The notes below the pieces were generated by a model. The model ran no database searches, was not told the origin of the DNA, and worked only from the letters and a program-made list of their open reading frames with translations. A DNA stretch of 64,000 bases from Thermus parvatiensis (GTDB taxonomy: Bacteria > Deinococcota > Deinococci > Deinococcales > Thermaceae): the NCBI RefSeq assembly GCF_001535545.1, contig NZ_CP014142.1:68169-132168 (forward strand), written 5' to 3'. Shown here one piece after another: positions 1 through 8,538 of the stretch (its first letter is position 1; every line of letters starts with the position of its first letter). A program made the translations under genes and the position numbers.

Positions 1-248
1 CGGGAAAGAGCGTGGAGAGGGGTCGGCTTTCCAGGAAGGGGCCTCCCCTTTTGCGGCGGAAGCTCTACATGGGGGCCCTAGTGGCGGTGCGCCATGACCC
101 AGAGATGCGGGCCTTCTACCACCGCTTGCTTTCCCGAGGGAAGACAAAAAAGCAGGCGCTCTTGGCCGTGGCCCACAAGCTCCTCAGGCGGATGATGGGG
201 CGGCTCAGGGAGTACTACGCCGGTCAGCCAGCCCAAGGGGTGGCTTGA
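1..248 (+). CDS. IS110-family transposase, C-terminal part
   Basis: The reading frame is open from the left window edge and ends at 248. The last ~80 residues carry the pattern of the C-terminal IS116/IS110/IS902 transposase domain: a basic GKS..GRLSRKG stretch, LRRKLYMGALVAVRH, then GKTKKQALLAVAHKLLRRM. The N-terminal DEDD catalytic domain lies outside the window, so activity cannot be judged. It ends 11 bases before a CRISPR repeat; whether the insertion sequence removed part of the array cannot be seen. The family call is firm. Confidence 0.85.
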   Translation, partial: GKSVERGRLSRKGPPLLRRKLYMGALVAVRHDPEMRAFYHRLLSRGKTKKQALLAVAHKLLRRMMGRLREYYAGQPAQGVA

Positions 249-259
249 CAGGCAAGACA

Positions 260-368
260 GTATCAATCCCCTTTCGGGGAAGCATCTCTTGCAACACGCA
301 ATATCGCTCCGGGCCTCCTCCCACCGCAGGCGGTCGCAATCCCCTTTCGGGGAAGCATCTCTTGCAAC
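260..368 (-). CRISPR. Minimal CRISPR array: two 36-bp repeats, one spacer
   Basis: Two 36-base repeats lie at 260-295 and 333-368 around a 37-base spacer (296-332). On the minus strand the repeat starts GTTGCAAGAGATG, holds the short palindrome CCCCGAAAGGGG and ends ATTGCGAC, like known Thermus repeats that begin GTTGCAA and end GATTGCGAC. The 260-295 copy differs at two bases near its 3' end, as expected of the trailer-end repeat. This places the leader on the right. No cas gene is in the window. Confidence 0.85.
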
Positions 369-670
369 GGTACCCCCCTTAGAACATCGTCCTGGACGGT
401 GCTCCTGGAGGGGGGGTTTGTGAGAATCATGAAGGCTGGAATATACACATGGCGAATAAAGGGGGTTTTGCGGGGTTTAGCTCGTTGCAAAGCCACTGCA
501 GGAGCGGTCGATAAGCAGGTGAAAACGCATATTGCCCTTGCGCAAGAGGAAAATCGGCTTTCAAGATCCTCGTCCGGCTTCCCGGACACCCCGATTATAG
601 CACTTGAACGTAACGCTTGACTGAGTTCAATAGAGCGCAAGGAAGTCGTGTAGAGTACGCACGCTCCAAT
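369..670 (-). promoter_or_regulatory. Probable CRISPR leader region
   Basis: This ~300-base stretch is clearly richer in A+T than the rest of the window and has no convincing ORF. It sits next to the intact (leader-proximal) repeat, where a leader belongs for the minus-strand array. The assignment is from position and base composition only. Confidence 0.45.
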
Positions 671-1037
671 CCTTACGGGTTTAGTAGTTTCCTTTGCGGC
701 ACAAAAATGCAGCTGTGTATAGTATGATCCCCGGCCCGCCGGTTGTATGGGTCCGGTGGTAGGTCTCCGGCTTTGGGGGGGCTAGGCCTCGGACTTCGGG
801 GAGGGGTTTTGCCCCCCGAAGTCCGCTGCGCAGGTTCCAAGACATCCCGGGTATTTAGGGCCTTCGCTGGTCTTCTTCTGCCAGGTTCTCTCCCGCCGGG
901 TTCCCCAGAAGGGGCCAGGCCTCCACGCCCCGTACACGTTGTCGGCGAAAGAGCGGCGCGTCCCAGAAACAAAAGGCGATCCCAACAGCCCTCCCTGCCC
1001 TAAAGAGGGCCCTCCGGTCCCCGATCCGCGATCCTAC
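671..1037. other. Intergenic region, no supported gene
   Basis: I see no convincing gene between the CRISPR leader and the end of cobB. A minus-strand frame at 782-985 is open but matches no family I know. The only clear structure is the perfect hairpin at 790-825, listed separately. Confidence 0.4.
790..825. terminator. Perfect 12-bp inverted repeat (hairpin)
   Basis: Twelve bases, CGGACTTCGGGG, are repeated perfectly inverted around a 12-base loop. It lies about 210 bases past the stop of the minus-strand cobB operon and could end that transcript. There is no T-tract on either strand, so a mobile-element end or a protein site is equally possible. Confidence 0.4.
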
Positions 1038-2359
1038 CTAGGAGGCCCCGGCAGCCTTGCCCCTCGAGGCCAGGCCGAGGAGCCGCTCCGCCCCCTCGGG
1101 CCTCGCGGGGAGGTAGAGGTGGACGAAGCTCGCCAGCACCCGCCCGTCGGTGTACCCCTCCACCTCCTCTCCGCCCAGGCGGCGCCAGGCGGGGCTTGGC
1201 GAGGCGGGAAGCCTTGCGTAGTGGAACTCGTGCCCCTTGAAGGCCTGGCCCTTCCGGGCCACGGGGCTATCCCGCAAGGCCTCCACCTCCCGGTAGCCGA
1301 GGACGGGCCTCTCCGCCATGCGGGCCTCCCCCGGGACCAGGCCCACCATGGGGAAGAAGCGCTCCCCCACCCAGAGGCCCTGGGAGAGGTACATGTACCC
1401 CCCGCACTCGGCCACGATGGGGCCGGGGAAGCGGCGGATGGCCTCCCGCAGGGCCACGTTCGCGGAAAGTCGCTCGGCGAAGAGCTCTGGGTAGCCGCCC
1501 CCGAGGAGGAGAGCGTGGGCTTTGGGGAGGGCCTCGTCCTCGAGGGGGCTGAAGGGGATGAGCTCCGCCCCCAAGGCCTCAAGAAGCTCCAAAGCCTCGG
1601 GGTAGTAGAAGGAGAAGGCCTTATCCCAGGCGTAGGCCACCCGGGCCCGGGGCGGGCGCCTCGGGGGGAGGAAGGGCCTGGCCTCGGGGAGGGGCGGGGC
1701 GGAGGCGGCGAGGCGGAGGACCCCTTCCAGGTCCACGCGGAAGGCCCGCCTCAGGGCCTCGAGGGGCGGGGCCATCTCCCCGGCCAGGACCAGGCCCAGG
1801 TGGCGCTCAGGAAGCTCCAGGGCGGGGTCTTGGGGAAGCCAGCCGAGGAGGGGGAGGCCCACGGCCTTTAGGGCCTCCTTCAGGATCTCCGCGTGTCGCT
1901 CCGAGCCCACCCGGTTGGCGAAGACCCCCACCACCCGCACCCCGGGGTGGAAGTCCCGGAAGCCCAGGGCGAGGGGGGCGATGGAGCCCGCCATCCCCTT
2001 GGCGTCCACCACCAGGGCCACGGGGGCCTTAAGGAGCCTAGCCACCTGGGCGGTGGAGCCCACCTCTCCCCGGGGGTCCTTCCCGTCAAAGAGGCCCATC
2101 ACCCCCTCAATCAGGGCGAAGTCCGCCCCCTCGCCCCGTGGCGGAAGAGGGCGAGGAGGCCCGTTTCGTCCAGGAAGAAGCCGTCCAGGTTGTAGGGCCT
2201 CCTGGCGGCGGCCTTCTCCAGGTGGGTGGGGTCAATGTAGTCCGGCCCCACCTTGAAGGGCTGCACCCTTAGGCCCCTCGCCCTAAGGGCGAGGAGAAGG
2301 GCCAGGGAGACCGTGGTCTTGCCGGCGCCCGAGTGGGGGGCGGCGAGGAGAAGACGCAT
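1038..2359 (-). CDS. cobB: Cobyrinate a,c-diamide synthase (frameshifted)
   Basis: This CbiA/CobB enzyme amidates the a and c side chains of (Co-)cobyrinate using glutamine and ATP. The first 80 residues (P-loop-like [10 protein letters not shown] at 8-17, then the substrate region [10 protein letters not shown]) are in one frame. The rest, from GVMGLFDG through the glutamine amidotransferase part with the Cys of [10 protein letters not shown], is in another. One G restored in the run at 2126-2130 joins them, giving the expected size of ~435 residues. The start codon overlaps the stop of cobO (ATGA), so the two are translationally coupled. The shift is probably a sequencing error. Confidence 0.9.
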
Positions 2360-2922
2360 CAGTGCTCTATCCCCCTCTGGGCGGGGACGCCCTGGTCAAA
2401 GGCGTGCTTTACCTTCCGCATCTCCGTCACCGTGTCGGCCAACTCCAAGAGGGCCTCGGGGGCGCCCCGCCCCGTCACCACCACGTGGACGTGGGGAGGC
2501 CTCGCCCGCAAGACTTCCAGGAACTCTTCCAGGGAAACCCAGCCGTAGCGCAGGGGGTAGGTGGCCTCGTCCAGGACCACCAGGTCGTAGGTCCCGGAGA
2601 GGAGGGCCTCCTTGGCCCGCCCCCACCCCTCCTGGGCCAAGGCGGCGGAACGGGCGAGGTCCCGGCTCCTCCAGGTGAACCCGTCCCCCAGGCCTTCTAT
2701 GGGGATGCCTAGGAGGGAGAAGGCCCGGTGCTCCCCGAAGCGGGCGGTTCCATGCTTAATAAACTGGAAAATCCGCACCTTAAGCCCCCGGCCATGGGCC
2801 CTGAGGGCAAGGCCGAAGGCGGCCGTGCTCTTGCCCTTCCCGTCCCCGGTGTAGACCAAAAGGAGACCTCGTCGCTCTCCTTGGGGCTTGGCGTAGGGCT
2901 TTTGGCGTTTGGGCTCCTCCAC
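2359..2922 (-). CDS. cobO: Cob(I)yrinic acid a,c-diamide adenosyltransferase
   Basis: A 187-residue BtuR/CobO-type corrinoid adenosyltransferase, which moves the 5'-deoxyadenosyl group of ATP onto Co(I). It shows the P-loop GDGKGKST (26-33), an [12 protein letters not shown] segment and the typical [21 protein letters not shown] block near the end. Length and order match the family. It overlaps cobB by ATGA and follows the coiled-coil gene by 31 bases in the same minus-strand cluster. Confidence 0.95.
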
Positions 2923-2953
2923 GGAAAAAGCTTACCCCGCAAAGGGACAGGCC

Positions 2954-3490
2954 CTAGCGGAAGAAGACGGAAAGAAGGGCCAGTACCACCCCCACGGCCG
3001 TGAGATAGAGCATCACCCTGTTGAAGGCGGAACCGATTTCGGCCTTCATCTCCTGGCGCAAGGCCAAGATCTGGGCTTCCAGTCGGTTCTCCACCTCTTG
3101 GATCCGCCCTTCCAGCTTGGTTTCCACCGCGTGGATCCGGGCCTCCAGTTGGGCCTCCGTCTCTTGGATCTGCCGCTCTAGCTTGGCCTCCACCTCCTGG
3201 ATCCGGGTCCCCAGCCGGGTCTCCGTCTCCTGGATCTGCCGCTCCAGCCTGGCCTCCAGGTTTTGAATCCGACTCTCCAGCTTGGTCTCCACCTCCTGGA
3301 TCCGCTTCTCCAAGCCCTGGAAGCGCTCCTCCAGCCGGGCTTCCCGCTCCCTGAGCTCCGCCTTCACCTCTTCCCGCAGGGCGTCGATGCGCCGGGAGAG
3401 GTCCTGGATTAGGGGAGGGAGGACGGCCACGGTGGTCTCCACCACCCCCTCCAGCTTTTCCAGACGCTCCAGGAGGCGGTCCTCGGACAT
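2954..3490 (-). CDS. Tail-anchored coiled-coil protein, unknown function
   Basis: A protein of 178 residues from ATG at 3490. Residues ~35-145 are an almost unbroken coiled coil built from near-repeats such as RIQEVETKLE and RQIQETETRL. The last ~25 residues are a single hydrophobic segment (VMLYLTAVGVVLALLSVFF), so it is probably tail-anchored in the membrane with the coil in the cytoplasm. I do not recognise a named family. The chosen ATG has TACCAT exactly 6 bases before it, which overlaps the end of cobS. It may therefore be transcribed on its own, although it sits within a cobalamin cluster. Confidence 0.75.
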   Translation of the reverse strand: MSEDRLLERLEKLEGVVETTVAVLPPLIQDLSRRIDALREEVKAELREREARLEERFQGLEKRIQEVETKLESRIQNLEARLERQIQETETRLGTRIQEVEAKLERQIQETEAQLEARIHAVETKLEGRIQEVENRLEAQILALRQEMKAEIGSAFNRVMLYLTAVGVVLALLSVFFR

Positions 3491-3494
3491 AGCC

Positions 3495-4216
3495 CTATGG
3501 TAAACCAGGCCCAGCACGGGAGGAAGGAGCCGGCCCAAGCAGGGCCTGGGCCAGGAGGAGGACCACCTCCCCCAGGGCGATCATGGCCCCAAGGGCGTCC
3601 CCGTTGAGCCCCCCGAGGCGGGCCCAGGCCAGGCGGGCCACCCCCCAGGCGGCGAGAAGGGCGAGGAGGGCGGGGAGGGGGTAGAGGAGGAGGAAGGGCA
3701 GGGCGGGAAGGAGGGCAAAGGGCCAGGGCCCCCCCGGACCAAGGCGGCCATCCCCGGGCCCAAGAGGGGGTAGCGGTGGAGGAAGGGGAGGAAGGCGAAG
3801 CGGGCCCACCCCGGGAAGAGGAGGAGGAAGAGGGGGTCTTGCACCAGGGCCAGGGCCTGGAAGAGGAGGAGGAGGTAGACCCCCCCCACCCCGAAGGCGA
3901 AGGCCCCCAGGTGGGGGTCCTTGAGGATCCTCAGGCGCTCCTCCCTGGGCCTCGCCCCGAGGAGGGCGTCCGCGAGGTCCAAAAGGCCATCCAGGTGCAG
4001 GAAGCCCGTGAGGCCGAGGAGGAGGGCGACCCCCAGGGCGGCGGAAAGCCCCGGAGGGAGGGGCAAGAGGGCGAGGAGGGCCAGGGGAAGCCCAAGGAGG
4101 TAGCCCGCCAGGGGGAAGAAGGCCACGCTCCGCTTGAAGTCCTCCTCCCCGACCCCTTTAGGGGCCAGGGGCAACACCGTGAGGAGGGCCAGGGCGAGGC
4201 GGAGGTCTCGGAGCAC
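3495..4216 (-). CDS. cobS: Adenosylcobinamide-GDP ribazoletransferase (frameshifted)
   Basis: CobS joins alpha-ribazole (phosphate) to adenosylcobinamide-GDP at the membrane in the last assembly steps. The protein starts with GTG at 4216, directly after the upstream stop, and has the CobS features: LLTVLPL near the N-terminus, FFPLAGYLLG, and the metal-binding FLHLDGLLDLADALLG. It is very hydrophobic. After GMAALVRGG the frame breaks. One base restored in the C-run at 3729-3735 continues it as FALLPALPFLLLYP to the stop at 3495, including GGLNGDALGA. Total ~240 residues is normal for the family. Confidence 0.9.
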
Positions 4217-6040
4217 CTAAAGCGCACGGAAAAGTGCCCGCCTCAGGTCCCCAGGAAGGCCCACCTCCCCGGCCCCCACGAAGGCCAGGAAGCGCCGCTC
4301 CAGTTGGGCAAGGGCTTTTTCCTCCGCTTGGGAAAGGGGAAGCCTTCCCTCCCGGACGAGGCGGGCGAGGAGGGAGCGGGCGCCGGGGGCTAGCCCCTCC
4401 AGGAGGTCCCGAAGGGTTTCCGGGTCCAGGAGGTCCTCCAGCCCCATGCCCTCATCCACCTCCAGTTCGACAAGCCAAAAGGTCCTGAGGCTAAGGGGCA
4501 GGCGGCGGGCCCAGTCCTCCAGACCGCCCCCCTCAGGAAGGGGTTCCTTCCGCCAGGGCCTTTGCGCCTCGAGGCGGCGGACGCGGAGGGGGTAGACGTT
4601 GAGCCAGTCCAGGTTCACGGCCCGGTTCCCGGGGGGGACGAGGAAGGCCTCTTCCACCTCCTCCTCGGGCGGGGCCAGGAGGAGCCAGGTGAAGAGGAAC
4701 TCCTCCGGCCATAGGTCCCCGGGCGGGGGTTCGGGAGGGGAAAGGGGGGCGAGGGGGTCCCGCCCGAGCTCCAGGCGTAGGCGCAGGGCCTCCCTCACCC
4801 CCCAGGGGAGCTCCTCCCGCAGCAGGCGGCGCACCCGCCCCTCGGGCCAATCCCCAAAGGGCCGGTATAGGAGGGCGTAGAGCTCCAGGAGGAGGCTATC
4901 GGGGAAGGCCTTGCGGAAGTGGGCCAGCTCTCCGGGGGAGGCCGCGGCCGAGGCCGCCTCCCGTTCCTCCGGGGAGGCCCCGAGGAGCTCCCCGAGGCTC
5001 GCCAAGGGCACGAAGGGCGGCCTCCCCTCCTCCAGGAAGCGGAGGCGCATCACCCCCTCCCTCATCTCCTGCCTCACGTCTTCCGGGGAAAGGAGGCCCG
5101 AGCGCAGGAAGGGGCGGCCCCAAAGGGTGAGCTCCCCTAGCCCCAGGCGGGGAAGCCAGGACCGGAAGGCCTCCCAAGCGAAGGGTGGAGGGGACACGTC
5201 GGCCCGGCCCGGGGAGAGGAAGAGCCCCAGGGGAACCAGGGGCCTCCCCTCCTCTTCCGCCTCCAGAGGCTCCTCCAGGTGGGGAAACCGGGCCCTTAGG
5301 GGCGGGTCAAAGGCCCGGTCCAGCTCCAGGGCCACCCTCCCCTCTCCCACACCCAGGGCCAGGAGGGCGAGCCCCTCGGCGAGGTGGGGGTCCTTGGGGC
5401 GCCGGGCGAGGAGGGGCCGGACCTCCTCCGCCAGGGACGGCCCCTCCTGGGGGAAACGGGCGAGGAGGCGGGCCAGCTCCACCCTCCAGTCCCCGCCCCA
5501 CGCCTCCCCGAGCTCCCCGGCGAGGCCTTGCGCCCTAAGGAAGGCCCCCCGGGCCAGGTACAGGCGCACCAGGAGGTAGCCCGGATAGGGGGAAGGGCGT
5601 TTGCGGAAAAACCCTTCCAGGGAGGGGATGTCCTCCTGGTAGAGCCACCGCTCCACCTCCCGGGCCACCTCCGGAGGAAGCCCCTGCTCCTCCAGAACGG
5701 CCTCCGCCCAGGCGGTGTCCCCCGGGAGAGGGAGGCCCCGCCGCTCCAGAAAGCGGGCCAAGTCCAGGAGGTGGGCGGGAAACTCCGTGCCGTAGATCCG
5801 CCAAAGCTCGGCGCAGGCCTCCCCACCCATGGCCTTGGCCCCAAGTTCCATGAGGCGGAGCCCTTCGTAGGCCCCGTCCGAGGTGAAGCGGAGGTAGCCG
5901 TAGAGGAACCGGGCCTCCGGGTCCTTGGGGTGCCTGCGGTAGGCCCGCTCCGCGTGCTCCAAGGCCTCGAGGAGATCCCCCTCCTCCAGGAGGTCCCAGG
6001 CCCGTTCCAGCTCCCAGCGCCCCATGAAGAGATCATACAC
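4217..6040 (-). CDS. Large TPR-like hypothetical protein in cobalamin cluster
   Basis: A 607-residue protein without a family I can name. The N-terminal ~70 residues (WDLLEEGDLLEALEHAERAYRRHPKDPEARFLYGYL) have the helix-turn-helix spacing of tetratricopeptide repeats. The rest is rich in Leu, Glu, Pro and Arg, with no signal peptide or membrane segment. The start could be ATG at 6040 or at 6025 (MGRWELER), which better fits a TPR start. It lies tightly between cobT and cobS, but nothing in the sequence shows a role in cobalamin synthesis. Confidence 0.7.
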   Translation of the reverse strand: MYDLFMGRWELERAWDLLEEGDLLEALEHAERAYRRHPKDPEARFLYGYLRFTSDGAYEGLRLMELGAKAMGGEACAELWRIYGTEFPAHLLDLARFLERRGLPLPGDTAWAEAVLEEQGLPPEVAREVERWLYQEDIPSLEGFFRKRPSPYPGYLLVRLYLARGAFLRAQGLAGELGEAWGGDWRVELARLLARFPQEGPSLAEEVRPLLARRPKDPHLAEGLALLALGVGEGRVALELDRAFDPPLRARFPHLEEPLEAEEEGRPLVPLGLFLSPGRADVSPPPFAWEAFRSWLPRLGLGELTLWGRPFLRSGLLSPEDVRQEMREGVMRLRFLEEGRPPFVPLASLGELLGASPEEREAASAAASPGELAHFRKAFPDSLLLELYALLYRPFGDWPEGRVRRLLREELPWGVREALRLRLELGRDPLAPLSPPEPPPGDLWPEEFLFTWLLLAPPEEEVEEAFLVPPGNRAVNLDWLNVYPLRVRRLEAQRPWRKEPLPEGGGLEDWARRLPLSLRTFWLVELEVDEGMGLEDLLDPETLRDLLEGLAPGARSLLARLVREGRLPLSQAEEKALAQLERRFLAFVGAGEVGLPGDLRRALFRAL

Positions 6041-6047
6041 AGGGGCC

Positions 6048-7057
6048 TCACCCCCGGGAAACCCCCGCCTCCTGGAAGGTGGCCATGTGGAGGATGCGGG
6101 CCGCGGCCCGGAGAAGGGGCATGGCGAGGACCGCCCCCGTCCCCTCCCCCAGGGCGAGGTCCAGGTCCAAAAGCGGCCTCAGGCCCAGGGCCTCCAGCTG
6201 GTGGCGGTGGCCGGGCTCCCGGGAGAGGTGGCCGGCGAAGAGGTGGTCCCTAAGCCCCGGCGCCATCTTCCAGGCCAAAAGGGCCCCCGCGGTCACGGGA
6301 AAGCCGTCCAGGACCAAGGGAAGCCCGGCCTCGTACCCCTCGAGGTAGATCCCGGCGATGGCCACAAGCTCAAGCCCCCCACCTCGGCCGCCACCTCGAG
6401 GGGGCCCATGCCCGGATGGAGGCGGGCGAGGGCCCGGGCCACCGCTTGGCGCTTCCGCCTCAGGCCCTCCTCCCCCACCCCCGTCCCCCGGCCCACCACG
6501 GCCTCGGGAGGGAGGCCTAAGAGGGCGGCGGTGAGGGCGGCCGCCGCCGTGGTGTTGCCGATGCCCATGTCCCCGGCGGCGAGGAGGGTGGCCCCTTCCG
6601 CGATGGCCCGCCTCGCCGCCTCGCGGCCCGCCAGGAGGGCCCTCTCCGCCTCCTCCGGGGTCATGGCGGGGCCTTGGGCGAGGTTCGCCGTCCCCGGGCG
6701 CACCTTGCGCTTGAGAAGCCCCGGGTGGTCGGGAAGCTCCCCCACCACCCCCACGTCCAGGACGTAGACGGCGCAGTCCGCCGCCAGGGCGAACTGGTTG
6801 ATGGCGGCGCCCCCGCGGAGGAAGTTCAGGACCATCTGCCGGGTGACCTCCTGGGGGTAGGCCGAGACCCCCTCGGCCACCACCCCGTGGTCGGCGGCGG
6901 CCACCACCACCGCCCCCCGCCCGAGCTCGGGCTTCACCCGGCCCTGGAGGGCGGCGAGGCGCAGGGCCACCTCCTCCAGATAGCCCAAGGCGCGGGGAGG
7001 CTTGGTGAGCTGGTCCATGCGGAGCCGGGCTTGGGCGAAGACCTCCGGGTCCATCAC
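6048..7057 (-). CDS. cobT: Nicotinate-nucleotide--DMB phosphoribosyltransferase (frameshifted)
   Basis: CobT makes alpha-ribazole phosphate from nicotinate mononucleotide and 5,6-dimethylbenzimidazole. Visible landmarks are VVVAAADHGVVAEGVSAYP, GGAAINQF, AAGDMGIGNTT and, in the second frame, GEGTGA with the expected catalytic Glu. The frame changes at the C-run 6375-6380. One added base gives VGGLELVAIAGIYLEG and a full-length ~336-residue enzyme. GTG at 7057 is preceded by TAAGCT seven bases upstream, so a leaderless start is possible; ATG at 7054 is the alternative. It is divergent from cobC with only 23 bases between them. Confidence 0.92.
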
Positions 7058-7080
7058 GGGGAAAAGCTTACCCTAGGGGC
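7058..7080. promoter_or_regulatory. Overlapping divergent promoters of cobT and cobC
   Basis: The gap holds TACCCT (7069-7074) six bases before the cobC ATG on the plus strand. On the minus strand it holds TAAGCT (7070-7065) seven bases before the cobT GTG. The two -10 candidates overlap, so both genes would make leaderless mRNAs and compete for polymerase. I see no good -35 for either. Confidence 0.5.
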
Positions 7081-7614
7081 ATGGAGCTCTGGCTTGTGCG
7101 CCACGGGGAGACCCTCTGGAACCGGGAGGGAAGGCTTCTCGGCTGGACGGACCTCCCCCTCACGGCGGAGGGCGAGGCCCAGGCGCGAAGGCTCAAGGGG
7201 GCGCTTCCTTCTCTTCCCGCCTTCAGCTCGGACCTCCTCCGGGCGAGGCGGACGGCGGAGCTTGCGGGGTTTTCCCCCCGCCTCTACCCTGAGCTTCGGG
7301 AGATTCACTTCGGAACGCTGGAGGGGGCCCCTTGGGAGACCCTGGACCCCCGCTACAAGGAGGCCCTCCTAAGGTTCCAGGGCTTCCACCCCCCGGGAGG
7401 GGAAAGCCTCTCGGCCTTCCAGGAAAGAGTCTTCCGCTTCCTGGAGGGGCTTAAAGCCCCTGCGGTCCTCTTCACCCACGGGGGGGTGGTGCGGGCGGTG
7501 CTCAGGGCCTTGGGGGAGGACGGCCTTGTGCCCCCAGGGAGTGCGGTGGCGGTGGACTGGCCCAGGAGGGTGCTCGTCCGCCTCGCCCTTGACGGGGAGG
7601 AGGCAACGGGGTAA
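7081..7614 (+). CDS. cobC: Alpha-ribazole phosphatase, phosphoglycerate mutase family
   Basis: A 177-residue histidine phosphatase. The LVRHGETLWN motif (residues 5-14) gives the phospho-accepting His 8, and FTHGGVVRAVL near residue 135 gives the second active-site His. The position next to cobT and upstream of the B12 riboswitch supports removal of phosphate from alpha-ribazole-5'-phosphate or the final cobalamin phosphate, rather than a glycolytic role. Its ATG follows TACCCT by six bases. Confidence 0.85.
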   Translation: MELWLVRHGETLWNREGRLLGWTDLPLTAEGEAQARRLKGALPSLPAFSSDLLRARRTAELAGFSPRLYPELREIHFGTLEGAPWETLDPRYKEALLRFQGFHPPGGESLSAFQERVFRFLEGLKAPAVLFTHGGVVRAVLRALGEDGLVPPGSAVAVDWPRRVLVRLALDGEEATG

Positions 7615-7621
7615 AACAGGG

Positions 7622-7800
7622 GCGAGAGCGGCCGGGGTGCCCCAGGGCCCGGATGTCCTGGGGCAGGAAAAGGGGGAAGACCGGTGAGAGTCCGGCGCTG
7701 TGCCGCAACGGTAACCGGCCCTAAGCCACAGGCCTAGCGTCTTGGCCGGAAGCCCGAATACCCGCCCCGGTGCGCGCCTCACCTGCCCCCGAGCAGGGGC
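7622..7800 (+). promoter_or_regulatory. Cobalamin (B12) riboswitch
   Basis: The conserved core GGGAAGACCGGTGAGAGTCC begins at 7674 and continues as GCTGTGCCGCAACGGTAA. The B12-box relative GAAGCCCGAATACCCGCC lies at 7749-7766. A G/C hairpin CCTGC-CCCCGA-GCAGG (7782-7797) then leads directly into the ribosome-binding site GGAGG (7805-7809). This layout suggests control of translation, or of a short hairpin, for the transporter and corrin operon that follows. Confidence 0.9.
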
Positions 7801-7813
7801 GAAAGGAGGCAGC

Positions 7814-7879
7814 ATGGAGAAAACCTTTGGTGTTGGGCTTAGGTTAGCGGTTTCCCCGGCAAAGGCAGGTGTTCTATGA
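7814..7879 (+). CDS. 21-residue leader ORF between riboswitch and transporter
   Basis: An ATG at 7814 follows GGAGG by four bases and opens a 21-codon frame beginning MEKTFGVGL. Its TGA (7877-7879) overlaps the ATG of the cobalt transporter as ATGA. The transporter has no ribosome-binding site of its own, so this small ORF probably receives the riboswitch-controlled ribosomes and passes them on by coupling. It is too short to assign a family, and I know of no protein like it. Confidence 0.6.
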   Translation: MEKTFGVGLRLAVSPAKAGVL

Positions 7880-8538
7880 CGGGCCTCGAGCTTCTGGCCG
7901 TGGCCCTGGGGATGCGCCACGGCGTGGACCCCGACCACCTGGCGGCGGTGGACGGGCTTTCCCGGGTGAGGCCCTCGCCCCTTAACGGTGTCCTCTTCGC
8001 CCTGGGGCACGGGGGGGTGGTCACCCTCCTGGCCTTCCCCGCGGCAAGCCTCCTCGGGCGGGTGGACCTCGAGGCCCTCCACCTCCCCGCCTTCCTCCTC
8101 CTCTTGGTGGCGGCCCTGAACCTCTACCGGCTCCTCAAGCCCGCCCCTCCCACCCCCCCGAAGGGGCTTCCCCTCCTCAACCCCCTCCTCCTCGGGGTCC
8201 TCTTCGGCCTCGGGTTTGAGACGGCGAGCCAGCTTTCCGCCCTGGCCCTTTCCGCCGAGCTCTCCCCTTTGCGCCTCGGGGCCTTCTTCACCCTGGGGAT
8301 GCTCCTCGTGGACGGGGTGGACGGGCTTCTGGCGAGCCGCCTGCAGAACCTGGCCAAGGACTCCCAAAGGGCGGAAGAGGCGAGCCGCCTCCTCGGGTGG
8401 GCGGTGGTGGCCGTGGCCCTGGTTCTGGCCCTGGCGGAGCTCGGGGGGGTGGACCTCGAGGCCTTCGCCCTGCCCCTAGGCCTCGGCCTCTTCGGCCTCC
8501 TGGTCTCCTTGAGGCTCTACGCCCTAAGGCCCGCATGA
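7876..8538 (+). CDS. NiCoT/NicO-family cobalt transporter
   Basis: A 220-residue integral membrane protein with about six to seven hydrophobic segments. It has the NiCoT signature HGVDPDH in RHGVDPDHLAAVD (residues 14-26), and the second signature region GLGFETASQ. Placement directly behind a B12 riboswitch and ahead of cbiD points to cobalt rather than nickel uptake. Coupled by ATGA to the small ORF upstream and to cbiD downstream. Confidence 0.88.
   Translation: MTGLELLAVALGMRHGVDPDHLAAVDGLSRVRPSPLNGVLFALGHGGVVTLLAFPAASLLGRVDLEALHLPAFLLLLVAALNLYRLLKPAPPTPPKGLPLLNPLLLGVLFGLGFETASQLSALALSAELSPLRLGAFFTLGMLLVDGVDGLLASRLQNLAKDSQRAEEASRLLGWAVVAVALVLALAELGGVDLEAFALPLGLGLFGLLVSLRLYALRPA

Noticed and set aside
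8397..8534. Upstream start for cbiD inside the transporter gene
   Set aside because: The added residues are Gly/Arg/Pro-rich shadow sequence; ATG at 8535 is coupled to the transporter stop and gives the family length.
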